DNA of 14,003 nt. Source: an uncultured Bacteroidaceae bacterium. Lineage in GTDB: Bacteria > Bacteroidota > Bacteroidia > Bacteroidales > Bacteroidaceae. The stretch lies in NCBI GenBank assembly GCA_934271655.1, contig CAKQRW010000059.1, positions 1-14,003 on the forward strand. Reading direction: 5' to 3'. A program made the translations under genes and the position numbers. Shown here one piece after another: positions 7,341 to 13,936 of the stretch. Positions within the stretch are counted from its first letter, which is position 1. The number at the start of each line of letters is the position of its first letter. The notes below the pieces were generated by a model that was not told the DNA's origin, made no database searches, and was given only the letters and a program-made list of their open reading frames with translations.

Positions 7341-8873
7341 ATGTATGAAAATTTGGAGCTCTGGTGGGTAACCGGAGCACAGCTTCTCTACGGAGGCGAG
7401 ACAGTTAAGATAGTAGACGGCCACTCTAAGGAGATGGTCGACGGACTGAACAATGGCGGCATCATCCCAATCAAGGTAGTGTACAAAGGCACAGCCAACT
7501 CATCAAAAGAGGTTGAGGCCATCATGAAGGCAGCCAGCAACGACGACAAGTGTGCAGGTGTCATCACATGGATGCACACTTTCTCACCAGCAAAGATGTG
7601 GATCAAGGGCCTGCAGGCTCTCCAGAAGCCACTTCTCCACTTCCACACACAGTACAACGCTGAGATTCCATGGGACTCTATCGACATGGACTTCATGAAC
7701 CTCAACCAGTCTGCCCATGGCGACATCGAGTTCGGACACATCTGCAGCCGCATGCGTGTGCCACGCAAGGTTGTCGTTGGCTACTGGAAGAGCGAAGAGG
7801 CCCAGAAGAAGATAGCCATATGGGCTCGTGCCGCAGCCGGCGTGGCCGACGCACACAACGTGCGTTGCCTCATGTTCGGCATGAACATGAACAACGTGGC
7901 TGTCACAGACGGCGACCGTGTTGAGTTCGAGCAGCGCCTTGGCTATCATGTAGACTACTACCCAGTCTCTTCACTCATGAGCTACTTCAAGAAGGTGACA
8001 GACGCAGAGGCTGACGCCCTCGTTGAGGAGTACAAGAAGGCCTACACCATCAAGATAGATGAGAGCGGCGAGGAGGTTTACTGGCAGAAGGTCAAGAACG
8101 CAGCAAAGGCAGAGATAGCTCTCCGCCGCGTCCTTAAGGACGAGGGCGCCACAGCCTTCACCACCAACTTCGACGACCTTGGCGATGCCGACATCGACGA
8201 TCCAAACTTCGTAGGCTTTGACCAGATTCCTGGACTTGCCTCACAGCGTCTCATGGCCGAGGGCATCGGCTTCGGAGCTGAGGGCGACTGGAAGACAGCA
8301 TGCCTCTACCGCTCACTCTGGGTGATGAACCAGGGTCTGGAGAAGGGATGCTCATTCCTTGAGGACTACACACTCAACTTCGCTGCCAACGGCACATCAT
8401 CACTCCAGAGCCACATGCTTGAGGTAAGCCCGCTCATCGCAGTCAACAAGCCTACACTCGAGGTACACTTCCTTGGCATCGGCATCCGCAAGCAGCAGAC
8501 AGCTCGCCTCGTCTTCACATCAAAGACAGGCAAGGGCATCAAGGCCACAATCGTTGACCTCGGCAACCGTTTCCGCCTCATCACAAGCGAGGTGGAGTGC
8601 ATCGAGCCAAAGCCAATGCCTAAGCTCCCAGTTGCTTCTGCCCTCTGGATTCCACAGCCATCATTCGAAGTGGGCGCCGGCGCATGGATTCTGGCAGGCG
8701 GCACACACCACTCAGCCTTCTCTTACGACATCACAGCTGAATACTGGGAAGACTTCGCAGAGATGACAGGCATCGAGTTCATCAGCATCGACAAGAACAC
8801 CACTATCAGCGGCTTCAAGAACCAGCTCCGCAACAATGAGGTGTACTACATGCTCAACAAGGCCCTCAAGTAA
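7341..8873 (+). CDS. araA: L-arabinose isomerase
   Basis: Cytoplasmic, metal-dependent ketol isomerase converting L-arabinose to L-ribulose. The protein has 510 residues, against 500 in E. coli AraA, with the family N-terminus (ELWWVTGAQLLYG) and the full-length fold. Aligned to E. coli E306, E333, H350 and H450, the manganese and catalytic residues are E314 (in GAEGDWK), E341 (SFLEDY), H358 (SHMLEV) and H457 (GGTHHS). The ATG at 7341 matches the usual start and follows the A-rich leader CCTATAAAACTTTAAAGACT. It lies 104 bp after araD and in the same operon. Codon use is strongly biased (ATC, CTC, ACA, CCA), consistent with abundant expression. I see no irregularity in the reading frame. Confidence 0.97.
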   Translation: MYENLELWWVTGAQLLYGGETVKIVDGHSKEMVDGLNNGGIIPIKVVYKGTANSSKEVEAIMKAASNDDKCAGVITWMHTFSPAKMWIKGLQALQKPLLHFHTQYNAEIPWDSIDMDFMNLNQSAHGDIEFGHICSRMRVPRKVVVGYWKSEEAQKKIAIWARAAAGVADAHNVRCLMFGMNMNNVAVTDGDRVEFEQRLGYHVDYYPVSSLMSYFKKVTDAEADALVEEYKKAYTIKIDESGEEVYWQKVKNAAKAEIALRRVLKDEGATAFTTNFDDLGDADIDDPNFVGFDQIPGLASQRLMAEGIGFGAEGDWKTACLYRSLWVMNQGLEKGCSFLEDYTLNFAANGTSSLQSHMLEVSPLIAVNKPTLEVHFLGIGIRKQQTARLVFTSKTGKGIKATIVDLGNRFRLITSEVECIEPKPMPKLPVASALWIPQPSFEVGAGAWILAGGTHHSAFSYDITAEYWEDFAEMTGIEFISIDKNTTISGFKNQLRNNEVYYMLNKALK

Positions 8874-8910
8874 GGTGACTGGCCACCATAATTAACAGCA
8901 ACACTCTGTC

Positions 8911-8968
8911 ATGGAGAAAATCGCCGCCACGATGAGAAGACCCATCCGGCAACGGCGGTTTTCTCCAT
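8911..8968 (+). other. Long intercistronic hairpin in the araB leader
   Basis: Arms 8911-8926 (ATGGAGAAAATCGCCG) and 8953-8968 (CGGCGGTTTTCTCCAT) pair over 16 positions, with one G-U wobble and no mismatch, around a 26-nt loop. An alternative register pairs CCGCC (8924-8928) with GGCGG (8954-8958) directly before TTTT, which resembles a weak intrinsic terminator. It sits 37 bp after araA and 20 bp before the true araB start. It could be an mRNA stabiliser for araA, a partial attenuator or an RNase barrier. An in-frame ATG opens the 5' arm, which explains why automatic calling could extend araB too far. Confidence 0.7.
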
Positions 8969-8988
8969 CCAGAGACAATACCAAGACA

Positions 8989-10578
8989 ATGAACGCAAAA
9001 CAAACAATAGAAGCAGGCAAGGCAGTGCTTGGCATCGAGTTCGGCTCCACACGCATCAAGGCAGTCCTCATCGACGAGGAGAACAATCCAATAGCCCAGG
9101 GCAGCCACACATGGGAAAACCAGCTTGTGGACGGTCTCTGGACATACAGCACCGAAGCCATCTGGTATGGACTTCAGGACTGCTACGCTCAGCTCCGCAA
9201 GAACGTGCTCGAACAGTACGAGACAGAGATAGAGACACTTGCAGCCATCGGCGTGAGCGCCATGATGCACGGCTACATGGCCTTCAAGGGCAACGACATC
9301 CTTGTGCCTTTCCGCACATGGCGCAACACCAACACTGGCCAGGCAGCAGCAGAGCTCTCTGAGCTGTTCAACTACAACATACCGCTCCGCTGGAGCATCT
9401 CCCACCTCTATCAGGCCATCCTCGATCATGAGGAGCACGTGGCAGACATCGAATATCTGACCACACTCGCTGGCTACATCCACTGGCAGATCACAGGCGA
9501 GAAGGTCCTCGGTGTGGGCGATGCCTCAGGCATGATACCTGTCGACCCCAAGACAAAGACCTACGACGCTACAATGGTCGAGAAGTTTGACAAGCTCATC
9601 GAGCCTTACGGATACTCATGGAAGCTGCTCGACATCCTTCCTACATCACTCTGCGCAGGTCAGAACGCAGGCTTCCTCACACAGGAAGGCGCCAACCGCC
9701 TCGACGTGTCAGGACACCTCAAGGCCGGCATCCCAGTGTGCCCACCAGAAGGCGATGCAGGCACAGGCATGGTTGCCACCAACGCTGTCAAGCAGCGCAC
9801 AGGCAATGTCTCAGCCGGCACATCTTCCTTCTCAATGATAGTGCTTGAGAAAGAGCTGTCACGTCCATACGAGATGATAGACATGGTCACAACCCCAGAC
9901 GGCAGCCTCGTGGCTATGGTCCACTGCAACAACTGCACGTCAGACATCAACGCCTGGGTGAAGATCTTCAAGGAGTTCCAGGAACTCATGGGCATGAAGG
10001 TCGACATGAACGAGCTCTACACCAACCTCTTCAAGGTAGCTCTCGACGGCAATCCCGACTGCGGCGGCATCCTCGCATACAATTATGTGTCTGGCGAGCC
10101 TGTCACAGGCCTTGCCGACGGACGTCCACTCTTCGTGCGCTCAGCCAATGACAAGTTCAACCTCGCCAACTTCATGCGCGCCCAGCTCTACGGAGCCATC
10201 GGAGTGCTCAAGATAGGCAACGACATCCTTCTTAAGGAAGAGAAAGTCAAGGTTGACCGCATCACTGGCCACGGAGGATACTTCACCACAAAGGGTGTGG
10301 GACAGGAGATGCTCGCAGCTGCGCTCAACTCCCCTATCTCCGTCATGGAGACAGCAGGCGAAGGCGGCGCATGGGGCATAGCCCTTCTCGCAGCCTACGC
10401 TGTCAACAACAAGCAGGGCCTCTCTCTCGCTGACTACCTCGACCAGATCGTCTTCGCAGGCAACGCCGGCGAGGAGATCAAGCCTACAGCCGAGGACGTG
10501 GCAGGCTTCAACGCCTACATCGAGAACTACAAGCGTGGACTCGCTATCGAACAGGCCGCTGTGGACAACAAAAACTAA
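8989..10578 (+). CDS. araB: L-ribulokinase, FGGY-family carbohydrate kinase
   Basis: Cytoplasmic ATP-dependent kinase making L-ribulose-5-phosphate. I place the start at the ATG of 8989 (529 residues) because the first conserved block, GKAVLGIEFGSTRIKAV, begins near residue 10. An upstream in-frame ATG at 8911 would add 26 basic residues encoded entirely by a 16-bp hairpin. Numbering from 8989: phosphate-binding loop GIEFGST at 15-21, probable catalytic D178 in GDASGM, nucleotide-binding GDAGTGMVATNAV near 255-267, and the second ATPase lobe with TGHGGYF near 426-432 and AGEGGAWGIALL further on. Glu replaces the usual Asp in the first phosphate motif (G-I-E-F-G). The family also phosphorylates xylulose and other ketoses; ribulokinase is assigned from araA and araD next to it. 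Confidence 0.9.
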   Translation: MNAKQTIEAGKAVLGIEFGSTRIKAVLIDEENNPIAQGSHTWENQLVDGLWTYSTEAIWYGLQDCYAQLRKNVLEQYETEIETLAAIGVSAMMHGYMAFKGNDILVPFRTWRNTNTGQAAAELSELFNYNIPLRWSISHLYQAILDHEEHVADIEYLTTLAGYIHWQITGEKVLGVGDASGMIPVDPKTKTYDATMVEKFDKLIEPYGYSWKLLDILPTSLCAGQNAGFLTQEGANRLDVSGHLKAGIPVCPPEGDAGTGMVATNAVKQRTGNVSAGTSSFSMIVLEKELSRPYEMIDMVTTPDGSLVAMVHCNNCTSDINAWVKIFKEFQELMGMKVDMNELYTNLFKVALDGNPDCGGILAYNYVSGEPVTGLADGRPLFVRSANDKFNLANFMRAQLYGAIGVLKIGNDILLKEEKVKVDRITGHGGYFTTKGVGQEMLAAALNSPISVMETAGEGGAWGIALLAAYAVNNKQGLSLADYLDQIVFAGNAGEEIKPTAEDVAGFNAYIENYKRGLAIEQAAVDNKN

Positions 10579-10611
10579 TTATCTAATCACATATCAAAAA
10601 CATTTGACATC

Positions 10612-12633
10612 ATGGCAAATCCAATCAGTGTATTAAATCATGCAGCAGACAACATCCGTATTCTCGCTGCATCAGCCGTAGAAAAAGCAAAGTCTGGTCA
10701 CCCAGGCGGCGCAATGGGCGGCGCAGACTTCATCAACGTGCTCTATTCAGAGTACCTCAAGTATGACCCAAAGAACCCTCAGTGGGTGGGCCGCGACCGT
10801 TTCTTCCTCGACCCAGGCCACATGGCTCCAATGCTCTACTCACAGCTTTGCCTCATCGGCAAGTTCTCACTCGAAGAGCTCCAGCAGCTCCGCCAGTGGG
10901 GTTCTCCAACAACAGGACACCCTGAGTTTGACATTGCCCGCGGCATAGAGAACACTTCAGGCCCACTTGGCCAGGGACACGTGTTCGCCATCGGCGCAGC
11001 CATCGCAGCCAAGTTCCTCGCTGCCCACACAGGCAACCCTACATTCTCCAAGGAGACTATCTACGCATACATCTCCGACGGTGGCGTGCAGGAAGAGATA
11101 TCACAGGGCGGCGCCCGCATCGCAGCCACACTCGGTCTCGACAACCTCATCATGTTCTATGACTCCAACGACATCCAGCTCTCTACCGAGACCAAGGAAG
11201 TCATGACAGAGGACACAGGCGCCAAGTACCGCGCACTCGGATGGGAAGTCATCGAGATCTGCGGCAACGACGCTGCACAGATCCGCGAGGCTATCGAGAA
11301 GGCACAGAAGGTTGAGGGCAAGCCAACTCTCATCATCGGCAAGTGCATCATGGGCAAGGGCGCGCTCAAGGCCGACGGCACATCATACGAGGCCAACTGC
11401 AAGACTCACGGCGCTCCACTCGGAGGCGACGCATATACCAACACTATCAAGCACCTCGGCGGTGACCCAGAGAATCCATTTGTCATCTTCGACGACGTGA
11501 AGGAACTCTACGCCAACCGTGCCAAGGAACTTGAGGCCATCTGCGCAGAGCGCTACGCAGAGGAGAAGGCTTGGGCCGACGCCAACCCAGAGAAGGCAGC
11601 CGCACAGGCTGAGTGGTTCAGCGGCAAGGCTCCAAAGATTGACTGGAGCAAGTGCGTGCAGAAGGACAACGACGCTACACGTTCAGCATCAGCAGCATGC
11701 CTTGGCGTTCTTGCAGAGCAGGTGCCAAACATGATATGCGCATCAGCCGACCTCTCCAACTCAGACAAGACAGACGGCTTCCTCAAGAAGACACACGCTC
11801 TCAAGGCAGGCGACTTCTCAGGCGCCTTCTTCCAGGCAGGTGTGGCAGAGCTCACTATGGCTTGCTGCTGCATCGGTATGGCTCTCCACGGAGGTGTCAT
11901 CCCAGCATGCGGCACATTCTTCGTATTCTCCGACTACATGAAGCCAGCCGTACGTATGGCAGCCCTCATGGAACTTCCAGTCAAGTTCATCTGGACACAC
12001 GATGCCTTCCGCGTAGGCGAGGACGGCCCTACTCACGAGCCTGTTGAGCAGGAGGCACAGATCCGTCTCATGGAGAAGCTGAAGAACCACTCTGGCAAGC
12101 CATCTACACTCGTGCTCCGTCCAGCAGACGCCAAGGAGACAACAGAGGCTTGGGCTCTTGCCATGAACAACATGTCTACTCCTACAGCCCTCATCCTCTC
12201 ACGCCAGAACATCAACAATCTCCCTGCTGGCAACGACTACAGCCAGGTGGCAAAGGGCGGCTACGTGGTAGCTGGCTCAGACGCCAACCCTGATGTTATC
12301 CTCGTAGCTACAGGTTCTGAGGTATCTACACTTGTTGCAGGAGCAGAACTTCTCCGCAAGGACGGCAAGAAGGTGAGCATCGTCAGCGTGCCATCAGAGG
12401 GACTCTTCCGCCAGCAGAGCAAGGAGTACCAGGAGTCAGTGCTTCCACACGGAGTGAAGAAGTTCGGCCTCACAGCCGGTCTTCCTGTCAACCTTCTCGG
12501 CCTTGTGCCAGAAGCAGAAGGCACTATCTGGGGTCTGGAGTCATTCGGCTTCTCAGCTCCATACAAGGTGCTCGACGAGAAACTTGGCTATACAGCCGAG
12601 AACGTCTACACTCAGGTGAACAAGCTCTTCTAA
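10612..12633 (+). CDS. tkt: Transketolase
   Basis: Thiamine-diphosphate enzyme moving two-carbon units between pentose phosphates and other sugar phosphates. It uses the D-xylulose-5-phosphate made by AraD together with ribose-5-phosphate from RpiB. The protein has 673 residues, normal for a full-length single-chain transketolase. N-terminal TPP domain: SGHPGG (H30), DPGHMAP (H70), TGHPE (H103), and SDG at 155-157 in place of the usual GDG, with N186 completing the diphosphate/metal motif. Next come THGAPLGG, the central domain with the likely catalytic Glu in GVAELTM, and the signature GEDGPTHEPVEQ. The C-terminal domain (about 540-673) has LVATGSEVSTLV. It starts 33 bp after araB, so it is cotranscribed, and is followed by a strong terminator. 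A housekeeping copy elsewhere in the genome is likely but not visible. Confidence 0.96.
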   Translation: MANPISVLNHAADNIRILAASAVEKAKSGHPGGAMGGADFINVLYSEYLKYDPKNPQWVGRDRFFLDPGHMAPMLYSQLCLIGKFSLEELQQLRQWGSPTTGHPEFDIARGIENTSGPLGQGHVFAIGAAIAAKFLAAHTGNPTFSKETIYAYISDGGVQEEISQGGARIAATLGLDNLIMFYDSNDIQLSTETKEVMTEDTGAKYRALGWEVIEICGNDAAQIREAIEKAQKVEGKPTLIIGKCIMGKGALKADGTSYEANCKTHGAPLGGDAYTNTIKHLGGDPENPFVIFDDVKELYANRAKELEAICAERYAEEKAWADANPEKAAAQAEWFSGKAPKIDWSKCVQKDNDATRSASAACLGVLAEQVPNMICASADLSNSDKTDGFLKKTHALKAGDFSGAFFQAGVAELTMACCCIGMALHGGVIPACGTFFVFSDYMKPAVRMAALMELPVKFIWTHDAFRVGEDGPTHEPVEQEAQIRLMEKLKNHSGKPSTLVLRPADAKETTEAWALAMNNMSTPTALILSRQNINNLPAGNDYSQVAKGGYVVAGSDANPDVILVATGSEVSTLVAGAELLRKDGKKVSIVSVPSEGLFRQQSKEYQESVLPHGVKKFGLTAGLPVNLLGLVPEAEGTIWGLESFGFSAPYKVLDEKLGYTAENVYTQVNKLF

Positions 12634-12671
12634 TCATCTGCAGAGCAAGATAAGCAAATCATAACACAAGC

Positions 12672-12712
12672 AAAGCTGAGGCCCATGTCCTATTCGGGCC
12701 TCAGCTTTTATC
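12672..12712 (+). terminator. Intrinsic terminator after tkt
   Basis: AAAGCTGAGGCCC (12672-12684) and GGGCCTCAGCTTT (12696-12708) form a perfect 13-bp stem with an 11-nt loop, followed by a short T tract (TTTTATC). This is a good + strand terminator located inside the gene cluster. Expression of rpiB would then need read-through or a promoter within 12713-12743, where I see no TAnnTTTG element. Confidence 0.85.
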
Positions 12713-12743
12713 AATCTACCATCATCTTCAAAAAAGAAACATT

Positions 12744-13184
12744 ATGGAGTGTAAAACAGTAGGACTGGCAAGCGACCACGCTGCCTTTCCACTCAAGCAG
12801 TTTGTGAAGAAATATCTCGAAGAGAAAGGCATAGCCTACAAGGACTACGGCACCTACACCGAGGAGTCGTGCAACTATGCCACATATGGCCATGCGCTTG
12901 CCGAAGGCATAGAGAAGGGTGAAGTGTATCCAGGCATCGCCATGTGCGGTTCGGGCGAAGGCATCTCCATGACTCTCAACAAGCACCAGCAGATACGTGC
13001 CGGCCTCGTGTGGCAGCCAGAGATAGCCCACCTCATCCGTGAGCACAACAATGCCAACGTCATTGTCTTCCCTGGCCGATTCATCAGCGAGGAGACATGC
13101 CGCCAGTGCCTCGACGAGTTCTTCAGCACCGAGTTTGCTGGCGGCCGTCACCAGAAGCGCATTGAAGACATTCCATGCAAGTGA
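12744..13184 (+). CDS. rpiB: Ribose-5-phosphate isomerase B
   Basis: Cytoplasmic isomerase between ribulose-5-phosphate and ribose-5-phosphate, supplying the second transketolase substrate. It has 146 residues, typical for RpiB/LacAB proteins. The phosphate/substrate motif SDHAAFPLK is at 10-18, with D11 and H12. The catalytic cysteine is C68 in MCGSGEGISM (usual form CGTGIGMS; here Ser and Glu replace Thr and Ile). HNNANVI at 101-107 includes the catalytic-region His (H101), and GRFI follows. Start ATG at 12744 after the A-rich AAAAAAGAAACATT. It follows a strong terminator by 31 bp, so its expression may be lower than, or separate from, the ara genes. Related enzymes act on allose or galactose phosphates (AlsI, LacAB), but the pentose context favours RpiB. 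Confidence 0.93.
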   Translation: MECKTVGLASDHAAFPLKQFVKKYLEEKGIAYKDYGTYTEESCNYATYGHALAEGIEKGEVYPGIAMCGSGEGISMTLNKHQQIRAGLVWQPEIAHLIREHNNANVIVFPGRFISEETCRQCLDEFFSTEFAGGRHQKRIEDIPCK

Positions 13185-13286
13185 CGCCCATCTGCGCAAA
13201 GGCGCATCTGCTCTTGCAAGTGAAACACACGCCTCAAGCAAAACTCATGTGTGCTGCTACCCTATTCACCCCAGCTGCACTTTGCT

Positions 13287-13346
13287 AAACAAATGTTCCC
13301 GTCAGGAAGTCGTTGCGAAGACTGCCCGACGGGGACATTTGTTTTT
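13287..13346 (+). terminator. Intrinsic terminator after rpiB
   Basis: Arms 13287-13303 (AAACAAATGTTCCCGTC) and 13328-13344 (GACGGGGACATTTGTTT) pair over 17 positions with one G-U wobble, followed by T residues to 13346. The 24-nt loop carries a small inner pairing (AGTC / GACT). It marks the end of the arabinose/pentose operon. The A-rich 5' arm could allow some activity on the opposite strand too. Confidence 0.88.
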
Positions 13347-13356
13347 CCTGCTTAAT

Positions 13357-13378
13357 AAGTAGGCACTCAAAATTATTT
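13357..13378 (+). repeat. Direct repeat copy 1 of the AAGTAGG family
   Basis: The 22-bp unit starts AAGTAGG, has a variable CACT, and ends CAAAATTATTT. It matches copy 2 (13577-13598) at 19 of 22 positions in the same orientation. The two copies bracket the inverted-repeat structure at 13381-13560, 220 bp apart. They may be boundaries of a small non-autonomous element or parts of a dispersed repeat family. Confidence 0.6.
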
Positions 13379-13434
13379 CGACCTGTACGGTTGAAAATGT
13401 TAGTTCTGATCATCAATAAATGATGTTCAATGTA

Positions 13435-13457
13435 GTAGGTGCGGTGTCTCACCGCAC
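13435..13457 (+). repeat. REP-like unit, left: GTAG tetranucleotide plus hairpin
   Basis: GTAG (13435-13438) is followed directly by GTGCGGTG-TCT-CACCGCAC (13439-13457), a perfect 8-bp stem with a 3-nt loop. In enterobacterial and pseudomonad REP elements a GTAG-type tetranucleotide sits 5' of an imperfect palindrome and is recognised by RAYT (TnpA-REP) transposases. The resemblance in layout is direct; the relationship is inference. Confidence 0.55.
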
Positions 13458-13515
13458 AGCAGCAAGAACATTCTGACTATTTGTAGTTGTAAAATGCTAA
13501 ACACCATTCATAAAT

Positions 13516-13538
13516 GTGCGGTAAGACACCGCACCTAC
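13516..13538 (-). repeat. REP-like unit, right: inverted copy of the GTAG hairpin
   Basis: On the minus strand GTAG (13538-13535) precedes GTGCGGT-GTCTT-ACCGCAC (13534-13516), a 7-bp stem with a 5-nt loop. Together with the unit at 13435-13457 it forms a head-to-head pair whose extended arms (about 13432-13458 and 13515-13540) agree at all but about one position. This is the arrangement of a BIME. The single C/T difference turns one stem's end pair into a mismatch. Confidence 0.55.
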
Positions 13539-13562
13539 TACGTTTTTCAACCGTACAGGTGG

Positions 13563-13605
13563 AATTATTTTATAGTAAGTAGGTGTTCAAAATTATTTTA
13601 TAGTA
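13563..13605 (+). repeat. 15-bp exact direct repeat at the right edge of the element
   Basis: AATTATTTTATAGTA occurs at 13563-13577 and again at 13591-13605, exact, with a 28-bp period. The intervening bases begin the second AAGTAGG unit. The doubled sequence could be a target-site duplication around a very short insertion or a slipped tandem duplication at the element boundary. Confidence 0.6.
13577..13598 (+). repeat. Direct repeat copy 2 of the AAGTAGG family
   Basis: AAGTAGG followed by TGTT and then CAAAATTATTT. This copy overlaps the 15-bp repeat pair at the right edge. Its TAGGTG core is also found in the REP-like units (TAGGTGCGG), which hints that all these sequences belong to one repeat family. 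Confidence 0.6.
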
Positions 13606-13848
13606 TCAAGGTAAGCCGCTCCCATATTTGGCGCACTCTCTCCCGGTCATATTTTCCTTCTGTTTATCAGTCACTATGCCTGCTTTAAATAAGATTGGCT
13701 GCGCCTCAGCATAGCGTCTGGGCGAGCTTGACACTCCATTGGCGTCGGGATGATTGCTGATTGTCAAACCAAGTGCAGCTGCTTGCAATCCTAAGGATAG
13801 TGGACTGTCGCTGTATCGGACAGTGGGCTGTCTTTGCGTGACAGCAGG
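13606..13848 (-). pseudogene. Uncharacterised minus-strand open stretch, possible gene fragment
   Basis: Reading leftwards from the in-frame stop TGA at 13851-13849, this frame is open for 80 codons to TGA at 13608-13606. The translation has an ordinary amino-acid mix (for example LGLQAAALGLTISNHPDANG and AQPILFKAGIVTDKQKENM), unlike the His/Arg/Cys-rich shifted frames elsewhere in the window. No ATG lies at its 5' end; the first internal start would be TTG at 13788, and I see no leader features. I do not recognise a family. It may be the 3' remnant of a gene disrupted by the repeats on either side, a spurious ORF, or part of a structured element on the opposite strand. Confidence 0.25.
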
Positions 13849-13897
13849 TCATGACAGGACTTGACACCAGTAAAGCAGAGTTTTGTCTCTTTTTTTT
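13804..13897 (+). ncRNA. Hairpin-rich segment with T8 end, possible small RNA
   Basis: Five alternating CTGTC/GACAG blocks (13805, 13819, 13828, 13840, 13853) allow two 6-bp hairpins (ACTGTC 13804-13809 with GACAGT 13819-13824; GCTGTC 13827-13832 with GACAGC 13840-13845). A competing hairpin pairs GACAG (13819) with CTGTC (13828) around a TGGG loop. A weak AGAG/CTCT stem (13877-13890) then leads into eight T residues (13890-13897). The layout suits a small transcript or a switching leader, but I find no -7 promoter element, and the terminal stem is only 4 bp. Low confidence. Confidence 0.22.
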
Positions 13898-13914
13898 AAA
13901 GCATAGGCTCTGGT

Positions 13915-13936
13915 AAGTAGGTGCTCATAATTAGTG
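13915..13936 (+). repeat. Direct repeat copy 3 of the AAGTAGG family
   Basis: AAGTAGGTGCTCATAATTAG is a diverged third copy in the same orientation, about 340 bp after copy 2; the first 19 positions match copy 2 except for two bases. No inverted-repeat element follows inside the window, so it may begin another copy of the structure beyond it or be a solo end. Confidence 0.5.

Larger units (their letters stand above)
13381..13560. repeat. 17-bp perfect inverted repeat bounding a compact palindromic element
   Basis: ACCTGTACGGTTGAAAA (13381-13397) and TTTTCAACCGTACAGGT (13544-13560) are exact reverse complements. Partial pairing continues outwards into AATTATT on both sides. The 146 bp between them hold two hairpin units in opposite orientations and a small CATCA-ATAAA-TGATG hairpin (13411-13425). 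There is no open reading frame for a transposase. The arrangement resembles a MITE or composite REP element. It is not symmetrical: the left inner unit lies 34 bp from its outer arm, the right one only 2-5 bp. Confidence 0.72.

Noticed and set aside
8911..8988. 26-residue N-terminal extension of AraB
   Set aside because: It is encoded by a 16-bp hairpin, is basic and matches no part of the kinase family; the conserved N-terminus follows the ATG at 8989.
13287..13346. Transposon end reading of the inverted repeat after rpiB
   Set aside because: The G-C-rich stem followed by a T run at the end of an operon is fully explained as an intrinsic terminator.
13432..13541. CRISPR array interpretation of the repeated GTGCGGTG units
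   Set aside because: There are only two units, they are inverted relative to each other, each is a self-complementary hairpin with GTAG beside it, and no regular spacers exist.
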